Shown here one piece after another: positions 18,877 through 28,498 of a stretch of DNA of 64,000 nucleotides. This stretch comes from Gordius sp. MW1. Its lineage: Eukaryota > Nematomorpha > Gordioida > Gordea > Gordiidae. Below the pieces are notes generated by a model. The model had not been told where the DNA came from. It saw nothing but the letters and a program-made list of their open reading frames with translations, and made no database searches. The DNA lies in contig OZ038533.1 of assembly GCA_964036665.1 (NCBI GenBank), positions 15,613,575 through 15,677,574 on the forward strand, given 5' to 3'. How positions within the stretch are numbered: the first letter of the stretch is position 1; each line of letters opens with the position of its first letter. The translations under genes and the position numbers were made by a program.

Positions 18877-20494
18877 CTGGTTGATATGTGTGCTGTGAGA
18901 TAAGAGTTGAAGATCAGAGGAGTTTAGAGTTTTTTTATTTGTTATTTAAATTTGGCCCTTACAAATTGGACTTAATATAAGGCCCCACGATAACATTCTT
19001 AGGCTATCTTAATCAAGTAGCTCAATTTTTAATTCTTCTATGCCATGCCTTTCTTAAAATGATTATTCTAAAATTACCTAAAAAATATTAGATTACAATA
19101 ATCTTCCCAAATTCTTTCGGCCATCGACCCTGAACCCGAATGATTTAAATCTCGTCCTCCTTTTATTACTGTTAACAAAAATAAATCTTCCCAATAAACT
19201 TATAAATCTACCTTGGGCACACAATATAACACTAATCAATTAAATTGCTATAGAGAATATTCGTATTAGTTAGATTGATGATCCTAATATGTAGAAACAA
19301 GGCTTTGCTTGTCAGGTACGATATAAATGAGCTTTAACCCAATTTCGCCCGACGACATAATGTCCAATTTGTTTTTATTATTGGGTAACACACTTCCAAT
19401 AACGAGTTATGAATAAGGAAACGCTATAAGAAGTGGTTAAACATATGGATATCGGTATTCAAAAGTGATCGAAAGATTTTGATTGAAATTCTAATGATCA
19501 TATTGAGGTTGATATCTGATTTTATTTCAGATTTGCACGGTTTAAATTTAAATATAGCCACTTGAAATTTTTTTTTCTAATTATTAATTTAAGTTTAAAA
19601 GCCGTTATAGTTGATTTTACACCTTAGGTAAGTTTAACTGATCTCCTGATCCTGAAAGCACTCATTTAAACTCATTAAACTAACAATATAGACTCTATAG
19701 CTTTTGTGCTATCACCATCAGAGAAAACGCTCAATTATCAATTTGAACTTTAAGTTGAAGAGTTTTTATGTAAGGAAATTTTTCGGAAAAATTTGAAAAT
19801 TTCCTGAAGCGGGTATTAAATTATTTGACCGTTTACTCTAGAATTCTTAATGAATCTATATAAATTAGATGTAGAAGAGGTTTGTTTTTTAATGTTAATA
19901 TTACTTATTTATATTATTGTTTTACTTTAAATTGGGCCTTGTAATTATTTCCAATTTTATCCTCGAGAAATTTTCCCAACCAGGGCTGGGAAAAAAATGG
20001 CATTTCTAAAACTTAAATGCAATGGATTTCGCTATTAATGTTTTTTTGCTCTATCTGCAAATATCAAAGTTTTAATATAGCTTAGTTCTATAGCATTCTC
20101 GTATTATCTTTGCTCTTTTTATTTCTATCGTGTTTTTTGGATTTATACTATATCAGTGATATAAGGAGGGGGGTATGCTTTTCTCTGTTTAAATATCGTC
20201 TAATTTAAAAAAGTTCCAGTGTTTGAAATGTCGACATCCACAAGAAGTTAGAAGTCTGAAAATACTAGAAATCAAACAAATGTAAGCATTTAAGGAGTTA
20301 TGCTATTCTATATCGCTTGTTGTGCGTTTCTTAAGCCTCTAGGAATAATGTCAACGCCTTCCTGTTCCTAATAACATATGCCGCCTACCGCATTCTTTCA
20401 ACGCTGCACTATCCCCACCCCTATTTTGCCTGTAGCCTTAACATCTTCATGCCGCCGATAAGGTAGCGCTGGATATATGTAACGCATTAATAGG
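18877..20494. other. AT-rich intergenic DNA, nothing recognised
   Basis: No exon, RNA gene or bounded repeat was identified. Confidence 0.45.
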
Positions 20495-20602
20495 CTATTA
20501 ATTGCTATGCAATTTATGGGCTCGTTTTTTGGTTGTCCGTCCGTTGTCCGTCCGTCCGTTGTCCGTTACCCTCCCTATCTATTTGCATTGGGTATATTAG
20601 GT

Positions 20603-20735
20603 TATCGATTTTTTAAATTAATGCATGAGAAATAGGTGCCCCACCCCTCATCTCTATCTCCCTCGCTGTGTTAATTTTTAAATTAATGCATTAGAGGTGC
20701 CCCACCCCTCATCTCTATCTCCCTCGGTGTGTTAT
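20603..20735 (+). repeat. Tandem duplication of about 65 bp
   Basis: TTTTTAAATTAATGCAT...GGTGCCCCACCCCTCATC...GTGTTA occurs twice in a row with few differences, just inside the left edge of the tandem island. Confidence 0.8.
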
Positions 20736-20899
20736 ATATAAGATTTGTTAAATTATTAATTGCTATGCAATTTATGGGCTCACTTCCCATTTTGTTTGTC
20801 ACGCTCTTCGGTGTCACGCACCGAACGTGGATGTCACGCACCAAATGTCACGCACCGAACGTGGATGTCACGCACTTTTAATTTTTGTTATTTGTTAAT

Positions 20900-20932
20900 T
20901 TAATTTAACCAGTTTTTGGGTTTGAATCCCGG
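20900..20932 (+). repeat. tRNA B-box-like motif in the tandem unit
   Basis: GTTTTTGGGTTTGAATCCCGGG resembles the T arm of a tRNA. It recurs at about 21116, 21419 (GGGTTCGAATCCCGGG, a perfect B box), 23395 and 23683. Confidence 0.55.
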
Positions 20933-22504
20933 GTTTTTTTTTGACTATTATGATTGTTCCTGTTACTACCATTGATAATAAGACTTTTTGGCCGTCCGCT
21001 GGCTGCTGACCACTGGAAAAAAATGACCATTTGGCCAAAATGTGAATCCAAGTCACGCACCGAACGTGGATGTCACGCACTTTTAATTTTTGTTATTTGT
21101 TAATTTAATTTAACCAGTTTTTGGGTTTGAATCCCGGGTTTTTTTTTTGACTATTATGATTGTTCCTGTTACTACCATTGATAATAAGACTTTTTGGCCG
21201 TCCGCTGGCTGCTGACCACTGGAAAAAAATGACCATTTGGCCAAAATGTGAATCCAAGTTTATTTTTCCGTTTTTTTTGCCTCTTATGATTGTTCCTGTT
21301 ACTACCATTGATAATATTCCTTTTTGGCCGTCCGTTGGCTGCTGACCAATGAAAAAAACGTGGATGTCTTGCACCGAATCTCTTTTTTGTTTACTTTTAA
21401 TTTTTGTTAATTTAACCAGTTTTTGGGTTCGAATCCCGGGTTTTTTTTTGACTATTATGTTTGTTCCTGTTACTACCATTGATAATAAGACTTTTTGGCC
21501 GTCCGCTGGCTGCTGACCACTGGAAAAAAATGACCATTTGGCCAAAATGTGAATCCAAGTTTATTTTTTCGCTTTTTTCCGCCTATTATGATTGTTCATG
21601 TTACTACCATTGATAATCTGACTTTTTGGCCGTCCTCTGGCTACTGACCACTGGAAAAAAATGACCATTGGATAAAGTATGAAGTAAAATTTTTTTCCTC
21701 GTTTTTTTGACTCTTATGATTGTTCCTGTTACTACCATTGATAATATGACTTTTTGGCCGTCCGCTGGCTACTGACCATTGGAAAAATGACCAGTGTCCG
21801 AAAGTGTGAAGCGAAATTTTTTTCCCGTTTTTTTTGACTCTTATGATTGTTCCTGTTACTACCATTGATAATATGACTTTTTGGCCGTCCGCTGGCTACT
21901 GACCATTGGAAAAAAATGACCATTGGCCAAAGTATGAAGTAAAATTTTTTTCCTCGTTTTTTTGGCTAACATTGACTTATAGAGTATCTGTTGGTAGTGA
22001 CCAATGAAAAAAATGACCATTTGGCCAAAATGTGAATCGAAATTTTTTTTAGTTTTTTTTGACTTTTATGATTGTTTCTGTTAATACCATTAATAATATG
22101 ACTTTTTGGCCGTCCGCTGGCTACTAACCATTGGAAAAAAATGCCCATTGGCCAAAGTATGAAGTGAAATTTTTTTCCTCGTTTTTTTGGCTAACATTGA
22201 CTTATAGAGTATCTGTTGGTAGTGACCAATGAAAAAAATGACCATTTGGCCAAAATGTGAATCGAAATTTTTTTTTAGTTTTTTTTGACTCTTATGTATT
22301 AATAGATTGTCTTTTGGTACTGACCAATGGAACAATTTAGCACATGTAAATTTTTTGATATATCTTTATGATACCTGTGACAGTTTTAGATGCGCGGTCG
22401 TAACAGGCAATAGCGGAGCTATTGCATGTCGCTGATAGTTTCGTCGTAAGGATTTTTTTAATTTTTATTATTATTTCCCATTAATTTCTATGTAAAAATT
22501 TTTA

Positions 22505-22628
22505 GGTTTTGGTTTGGGGGGGAGGCGAAACGTTTAAAATTTCAATCAGGGGGGGGGCCAAACCTACAATTTTTAATTTTTACGGGTTTTTTCATTGAAA
22601 AATTTTATTTTCGTCATTTAGGGGGGTT
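22505..22628. mobile_element. Family B' MITE fragment
   Basis: Contains GTTTTGGTTTGGGGGG and the interior GGGTTTTTTCATTGAAAAATT shared with 7363 and 35609. Both termini are missing. Confidence 0.5.
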
Positions 22629-22636
22629 TTCTTATT

Positions 22637-22678
22637 TGAACTAAAGGTCGACCAAGCAAAACCCAGGCAAAACTAGTC
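22637..22678. mobile_element. Family A arm fragment
   Basis: GAACTAAAGGTCGACCAAGC followed by AAAACCCAGGC: only one inner arm of the element. Confidence 0.6.
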
Positions 22679-22946
22679 CCCCCCCACTAAATGACAAAAA
22701 ATTTCAATAAAGCTTCCTCCAAGAGTTACATTTTAGCCCCTTCACCCTCCTAACCTAAAATGTTTAACCTAATTTCATTTATTAAAAAAAAAAAAATAAA
22801 GATGATATTTATATACTTTATCCAGCCGACATTTATACACTTAACTCATTTATATTTTCCCGCTTCGTCAAATTGTAAATCAAAATAAAATTTTACGTTT
22901 TTTTGGCTAACATTGATACCTACCTATGCCCGTCAGTCCAATTCTT

Positions 22947-23070
22947 TTGCCTTTAATACCCCCCTATAGGCATTCTCGCCCCTTCTCATCTTTCTCGCCC
23001 ATAAATTGCATAGCAAATAAGCTACATTTATACGTAGAATAGATGAGTCGTCCCCTCTTCCCTTCCCCCC
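22947..23070 (+). repeat. Long direct repeat, copy 1
   Basis: Runs from GCCTTTAATACCCCCCTATA through the GCCCATAAATTGCATAGC palindrome to GATGAGTCGTCCCC and a C/T-rich tract. It recurs at 24617-24745. Confidence 0.82.
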
Positions 23071-23094
23071 CCCCCCTTCCCATCTCCCCCTTCT

Positions 23095-23277
23095 CCGGGG
23101 GTCTGGGGGCGGAGCCCCCAGGAGATGGGGGTTTGGGGGCGTAGCCCCCAACGGGGGTTTGGGGGCAGAGCCCCCAACGGGGGACTGGGGGCGGAGCCCC
23201 CAGCAGGGGGTTTGGGGGCGAAGCCCCCAAGGGGGTCTGGGGGCGAAGCCCCCAGTTACGCCCGAAGGGCGTATTAT
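23095..23277 (+). repeat. Minisatellite of GNA-loop hairpins
   Basis: Six head-to-tail units of about 27-33 bp, each centred on TGGGGGC-GNA-GCCCCCA with loops GGA, GTA, AGA, GGA, GAA and GAA. They are followed by CGCCC-GAA-GGGCG. The stem is kept while spacer and loop vary, and it is the most GC-rich spot of the intergenic region. It translates in one frame as Gly-rich repeats, which is incidental. Confidence 0.85.
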
Positions 23278-24616
23278 ATAATAAACATAGATAAAAGTTG
23301 TTTACTTTTAATGCTATGCAATTTAACTAGTTATATAATAAACATAAATAAAAGTTGTTTGCTTTTTAATTGCTATGCAATTTAACTAGTTTTGGGGTTA
23401 GAATCCCGGAGTTTTTTTGACTCTTATGATTGTTCTTGTTACTATCATTGATAATAAGAATTTTTGGCCGTCCGCTGGCTGCTGACCAATGAAAAAAATG
23501 ACCATTGGCCAAAATGTGAATCGAAATTATTTTTTTCGTTTTTTTTTGACTATTATGATTGTTCCTGTTTCTACCATTGCTATTATGACTTTTTGGCCGT
23601 CCGCTGGCTGCTGACCAATGTTATATAATAAACATAAATAAAAGTTGTTTACTTTTAATTGCTATGCAATTTAACTAGTTTTTGGGTTAGAATCCCGGGT
23701 TTTTTTGACTCTTATGATTGTTCTTGTTACTATCATTGATAATAAGACTTTTTGGCCGTCCGTTGGCTGCTGACCACTGAAAAAAATGACCATTGGCCAA
23801 AATGTGAATCCGAGTTTATTTTTTCGTTTTTTTTGACTATTATGATTGTTCCTGTTACTACCATTGCTATTATGACTTTTTGGCTGTCCGCTGGCTCCTG
23901 ACCGATGGAAAAAATGACCATTGGCCAAAATGTGAATCGAAAATATTTTTTTCGTTTTTTTTTGACTATTATGATTGTTCCTGTTCCTACCATTGCTATT
24001 ATCACTTTTTGGCCGTCCGCTGGCTGCTGACCAATGGAATAAAATGACCATTGGCCAAAATGTGATTCGAAAACTTTTTTTTCGTTTTTTTGACTATTAT
24101 GAATTTATATCCACTTTTACCGTGTCCTGGCTGCTGACCAATGGAAAAAAATGACCATTGGCTAAAATGTGATTTGAAAATTTTTTTTCGTTTTTTTTTA
24201 CTCTTATGAATTTATATCCACTTTTACCGTGTCCTGGCTGCTGACCAATGGAAAAAAATGACCATTGGCCAAAGTGAGCATCAAAATTTTTTTTCCATTT
24301 TTTGGCTATCATTGACTTATAGAGTATCTGTTGGTACTGACCAATAGAGAAAAAGTGACCATTGGCCAAATTTTTGATTTTTTTAATTAAAAATTGTTCA
24401 AATTTCAACAAAACATTTCTCCCAACAATTCTGCAAATTCTTAACATTGTGTTGTTTTATAATATAATGTTTGTTAGACCCATAATCAATAAAAACTAAT
24501 GTAATACGCAACTAGATGCAAACACTAAATCTAACCCTAACCCTTGCCTATATTACATTTTGCCTATATCATTTTGCCTATAATGGAAAATTTGTATAAA
24601 TAATTAATTAATCATT

Positions 24617-24785
24617 AGGCATTTAATACCCCCCTATAGGCATTCTCGCCCCTTCCCACCTTTCTCGCCCATAAATTGCATAGCAAATATGATACATTTA
24701 TACGAAGTACAGATGAGTCGTCCCCCCTTCCCTTCCCCTCTTCCCTTCCCTTCTCCCCCTTCCCACGAGGGCCGAAGGCCCGAGT
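24617..24785 (+). repeat. Long direct repeat, copy 2, ending in a GAA-loop hairpin
   Basis: Same order as 22947-23070, about 1.67 kb downstream. It ends in GGGCC-GAA-GGCCC (24765-24780), the same hairpin style as the minisatellite after copy 1. Confidence 0.82.
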
Positions 24786-25533
24786 TAATTCTTAAGCGAT
24801 CTATTTACATTTCAAATTTTATATTTTGTTTGCCGTTTTAATAACAAAGCTTTCCCTATTTTTTTAATTAACTACATCATGATATTAGTTCAATTTATTG
24901 ATATCTATAACATCATAATGTATTACATATACATCATATATATATATGCATGTTTTTGCGAATTATACAAAGAGGAGATGATATATTAGAGGGCGCGTAG
25001 TGACAAAAAAGATATGTTCCATCCAAATTAAAACTATCCACGTTAATTCTTTGGTTCTCTGAATCATAGATTTCAAATCGACATAAAGGCCCAGAGTATT
25101 TATCATGTAGAGTGTTGAAAAAACGGCTGGATTTTGCTTGGTCGACCTTTTGTTTTGGTCGACTAAACATGAACAACTAAAAGTTTGACATTTGATCTGT
25201 GTATGCGACTAAGAAAAACAGAGTCTATGTTTTGTCGACTAATATTAAAGGTCGACCAAACAAGACCCAGCCGTTCTTACAACACTAATCATGTATGACG
25301 GCAGAGAGAAGGGCGACGTGTGTAAGGTATATTGACTATATTATTTTAACATCCTCCTCCCCCCCCCCCTATGGTGAGATCGATCAAATTTCGTAAATGC
25401 GCAATTTATGTGAGTTGGTGTGAAACTAAAAGAATCATTTTTCCCCCAAAAAAATTAGATTTAGTTCAATTCTATCGTGATAGGAAGCACCGGAATGATG
25501 TATAAAAACGTGAGGGGAATGAAAGGGGAGGAT
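24786..25533. other. 3' flank of the Eph gene
   Basis: AT-rich. Contains a family A element and, on the minus strand, AATAAA at 24894-24899 about 640 nt after the Eph stop, which could serve as a polyadenylation signal. A short open frame at 24934-25100 on the minus strand has no recognised product. Confidence 0.4.
25110..25287. mobile_element. Family A hAT-like MITE with perfect 8-bp TSD
   Basis: GAGTGTTGAAAAAACGG to CAACACTA, flanked on both sides by ATCATGTA (25102-25109 and 25288-25295). It lies in the presumed Eph 3' UTR or flank. Confidence 0.88.
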
Positions 25534-26203
25534 TCAAACCAAAAACCCGGCATTGCCTAATTTATCCTGTCGCTGTTCGTCGATCGATTTGAAGTTTTCG
25601 GGCCGTGATTGAGTAGATGATACATGGTCGGAGGGGTGCTGGTGGTAGTAATAAAAATCGACAGGCCCGCAATCGCGATTAATGTGGTTGTCAGGACGTG
25701 GAAAACTATTGGTAGCATCGCTATCGCTATTGAACATGATGAGGTTAATGTGTCCTCCGTGGGATTGACCGTTGCCGCAATTATTGTTATTATTGTTGTT
25801 GTTGTTATTATTAGTATTATTGCCAAGCTCTACCCGCTGGTTGGAGGTTTGGTAGAATGAATCGTCGGGACTATTGGTTACACTACCAGAATCTACCTCA
25901 TCCAGCTCTGGTGGGGGCTGTAATTGAGTGGAGGCGGCGCGATAAATTTCCTGATTCGCGGGGAAGGGGTATTGCAGCGATCGTATGCTGAGTAGTATTT
26001 TATTTCTATGCCCTAGGGGCACTATGCCCAGTCGATCTAGGAGGGCTTGGGGCGATAAGCCCGGCAGTTGGGTAATGGCTTGTTGCAGGCTCGATATTCC
26101 GGCCCTTTCGAAGGTTTGCGCGTACCTCCCCATCTTGATGCTATTCAACCAATCCTCTACCGTGTTAAAGGCGTCAATTCCGAAGGGATCGTAATTTTGT
26201 GGT
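25534..26203 (-). CDS. Eph: Eph exon 14: SAM domain and C-terminus
   Basis: [20 protein letters not shown] and [20 protein letters not shown] are diagnostic of the Eph SAM domain. About 145 residues of tail follow, with an Asn run (25780-25813), ending GNAGFLV. The last residues F-L-V fit a class II PDZ ligand, as Eph receptors often end in a PDZ motif. Acceptor CGCATTACAG. Confidence 0.95.
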
Positions 26204-28462
26204 CTGTAATGCGAACGATAAAATGATGTAATGAACGGCATTTGGTTTGCGGCCCCAAAAATTGATATGAAATTTGAAAAAATTTAAGACACCCGGTCTT
26301 TGTACCTTGATTAATAAGGGTAGTAATTATTAGGATTTTTTATTATTAAATTCCTATATTCGATCAAATATTGTTATTCGGCTAAGGGATGGAAGTTTTT
26401 TTTATCCAAAAAGTCAGTGAGAAACCTTAACAAAGTAGCGAAAGGTAGTAGGATGGTTTAACTTTTTTCCTACCACCAGCAAGTAAGTTATTAAATATCA
26501 ACGGTTTCACTTAAAAATCTTGATAGATTTAGATCTAGCTTGGGAGCGTTTAATCAAATTATAAGCGCTAAAGCTCGAGTCGACCAGATTGCCTTGGTCA
26601 AAATAAAATAACGGAACTCATCCACTCGGTCGGACAAACTGTAAAATAACAACTAATTCCTAAGTCGCCCGTTCAAACTAGGAACGATTCTTGAAATTAG
26701 CTTTGCAATAAAGAGAGCTGTGTAAACGGGTGACAACTTTAAAATCTAATAACAGGCATCCTTACTTGAAGGTAGCTGGTAGATTTTGGGATTCTTCGTC
26801 TAGGATGATTTTGCCCAATAGCTCACAAACTTGGCGAAAATTGGGTCTGGCTTTAGCTTCGCTCAACCAACATTTGAGCATCAAGCGGTGAACGATTTCG
26901 GGACAGTACTGCAATAAATTTAAAAAATATATATGGGAATTCTCGATTGAAATATGTTAAATTTCAAAGTGCGACTTTAAAAATTAGAGCATGTGCAAAG
27001 TTACTCTAATCCAAGCTAATTATTATTATCGTTTTATAAAATCGCTTTATTCTTATTCTCCCTCACCCCCCCCCCCCCCCGGCCTCCATTTTACGTTTTT
27101 TACTTTGTTTTAACGCGCAATTAACAAATGATTCATCCAAACTCTTTTCCCTTAAATAGACGATTAATATTATAAACTATAAATAAAAAAGGGGTTTGTA
27201 TGTAAGTTATCCCCCAAATAAGGTTAAATGTTAGTGTTTAATCTTAGGTTGAGCCATAAATCCAAAAAAAACATATCTAGAGTTTTATTTTGTCCTTAAA
27301 TTTAAAACCGATTCTGATGCTTACAAAGGCTATTTAAAAAAGGTAAATTCAAAATTTTAAAAGACAATTGGCTACAAGCCTTTTCAATATACTATTATTT
27401 GCTATCTCTAATTCAACGCGTCCATCAGGCCTAACAGCATCAACGGGAAGCTCATTTAAAATTTATACCCATCTCCGCAAAATATAAGCCAATTTTTAGC
27501 TTTTCCCTCTATTTTTTAAATTTTTTAAAACTTCTGTATCATTGAGATTATTTGAAAAGGGTGAAATAAACCACATTTTACGTCATAGCACCTGACGAAT
27601 TACATATATAAGCATGGGGGTAGCCAGCATTGGGATTAGAGGGGGGGGGGGGGGCAATAAAGATTTAGGAAGGGGAAAAATGTTAATTTTTTCAAATTTT
27701 AGCCATAATTTAATAAATTTTAACAAATTTTTGGGTTTAAGAGGCACTGCCGCCCCCCTTGGCTACGCCAATGTAAATAAGTGTGCGAGATGGAGAGAGA
27801 GACTGACCATGGGTGGTGGGAGGCGATAGCCTTTATCAACGGCGGTCACCACGTCTTGATTCGACCAATTCCAGTACGGCCTATCGCCGTACGATAAAAC
27901 TTCCCACGCCAAGACTCCATAACTCCAAACATCGCTGGCCGTCGTAAAACGTCGATACGATATAGCTTCTGGGGCAGTCCATCTTACCGGAATTTTGCCT
28001 CCCTGTAATGCAACAAAAAAAGATTAAGGTTCTCTTGGTTAAACAGGAGGGTGGAACACTCTATTCCAAACGCAAAAATACTAAATGTCGTCCAAATTAT
28101 AAGGAAAAAAGGAAAAACCAAGCTTACGTGGAATCTTAAAAAGCGCGATACGAAAATACAGGAGAAAAACAAAGATTTTTTGTAAATATAAGACAAAGGG
28201 AAATTAATGTTGGAAGGACTGACCACCAGCATGCGTGATAAACAATCATAGAACAAAGATAAGCGGTTCCGAAAAATTCATTCAACTCAATATCTGCCAA
28301 AACTTGTTAAGATGTAGTAATAACAATAATAATAATAATACGGTGCAAATTGACTGTCAAAATCTGGAATCAGCTCCAATAATTAGGACAACCCTAAAAA
28401 ATGATCAAGCAAGTAACTCCTATATTTGCCAAAGTTGTTTTAGTCGCTTACACGAACGTAGT

Positions 28463-28498
<36 letters not shown>

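Larger units (their letters stand above)
20495..24745. repeat. Composite tandem-repeat island (possible Helentron-like remnant)
   Basis: Starts with the hairpin motif AATTGC-TAT-GCAATT plus TATGGGCTCG and continues as diverged tandem units of about 122-133 bp. Each contains TTGACTATTATGATTGTTCC, ACCATTGATAATA, GACTTTTTGGCCGTCCGC, TGGCTGCTGACC and AATGACCATTTGGCC. At least fifteen units or variants occur (for example near 20955, 21162, 21290, 21461, 21594, 21726, 21848, 23421, 23564, 23842, 23967). A longer variant (about 207 bp) carries an insert with GGGTTTGAATCCCGGG. Tandem cores and a short terminal palindrome recall Helentron/DINE-type elements, but no Rep/helicase fragment is present. 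Confidence 0.8.

Noticed and set aside
23125-23385. Gly-rich open frames over the hairpin minisatellite
   Set aside because: They are read-through of GC-rich tandem repeats with no start context or homologue; an artefact of composition.
20900-24300. Tandem repeats as a CRISPR array
   Set aside because: Units are about 125-130 bp, diverged, without unique spacers, and the context is animal DNA with introns.
24934-25176. Short minus-strand open frame after Eph
   Set aside because: It runs into the family A MITE at 25110, has no domain and lies in the probable 3' UTR.
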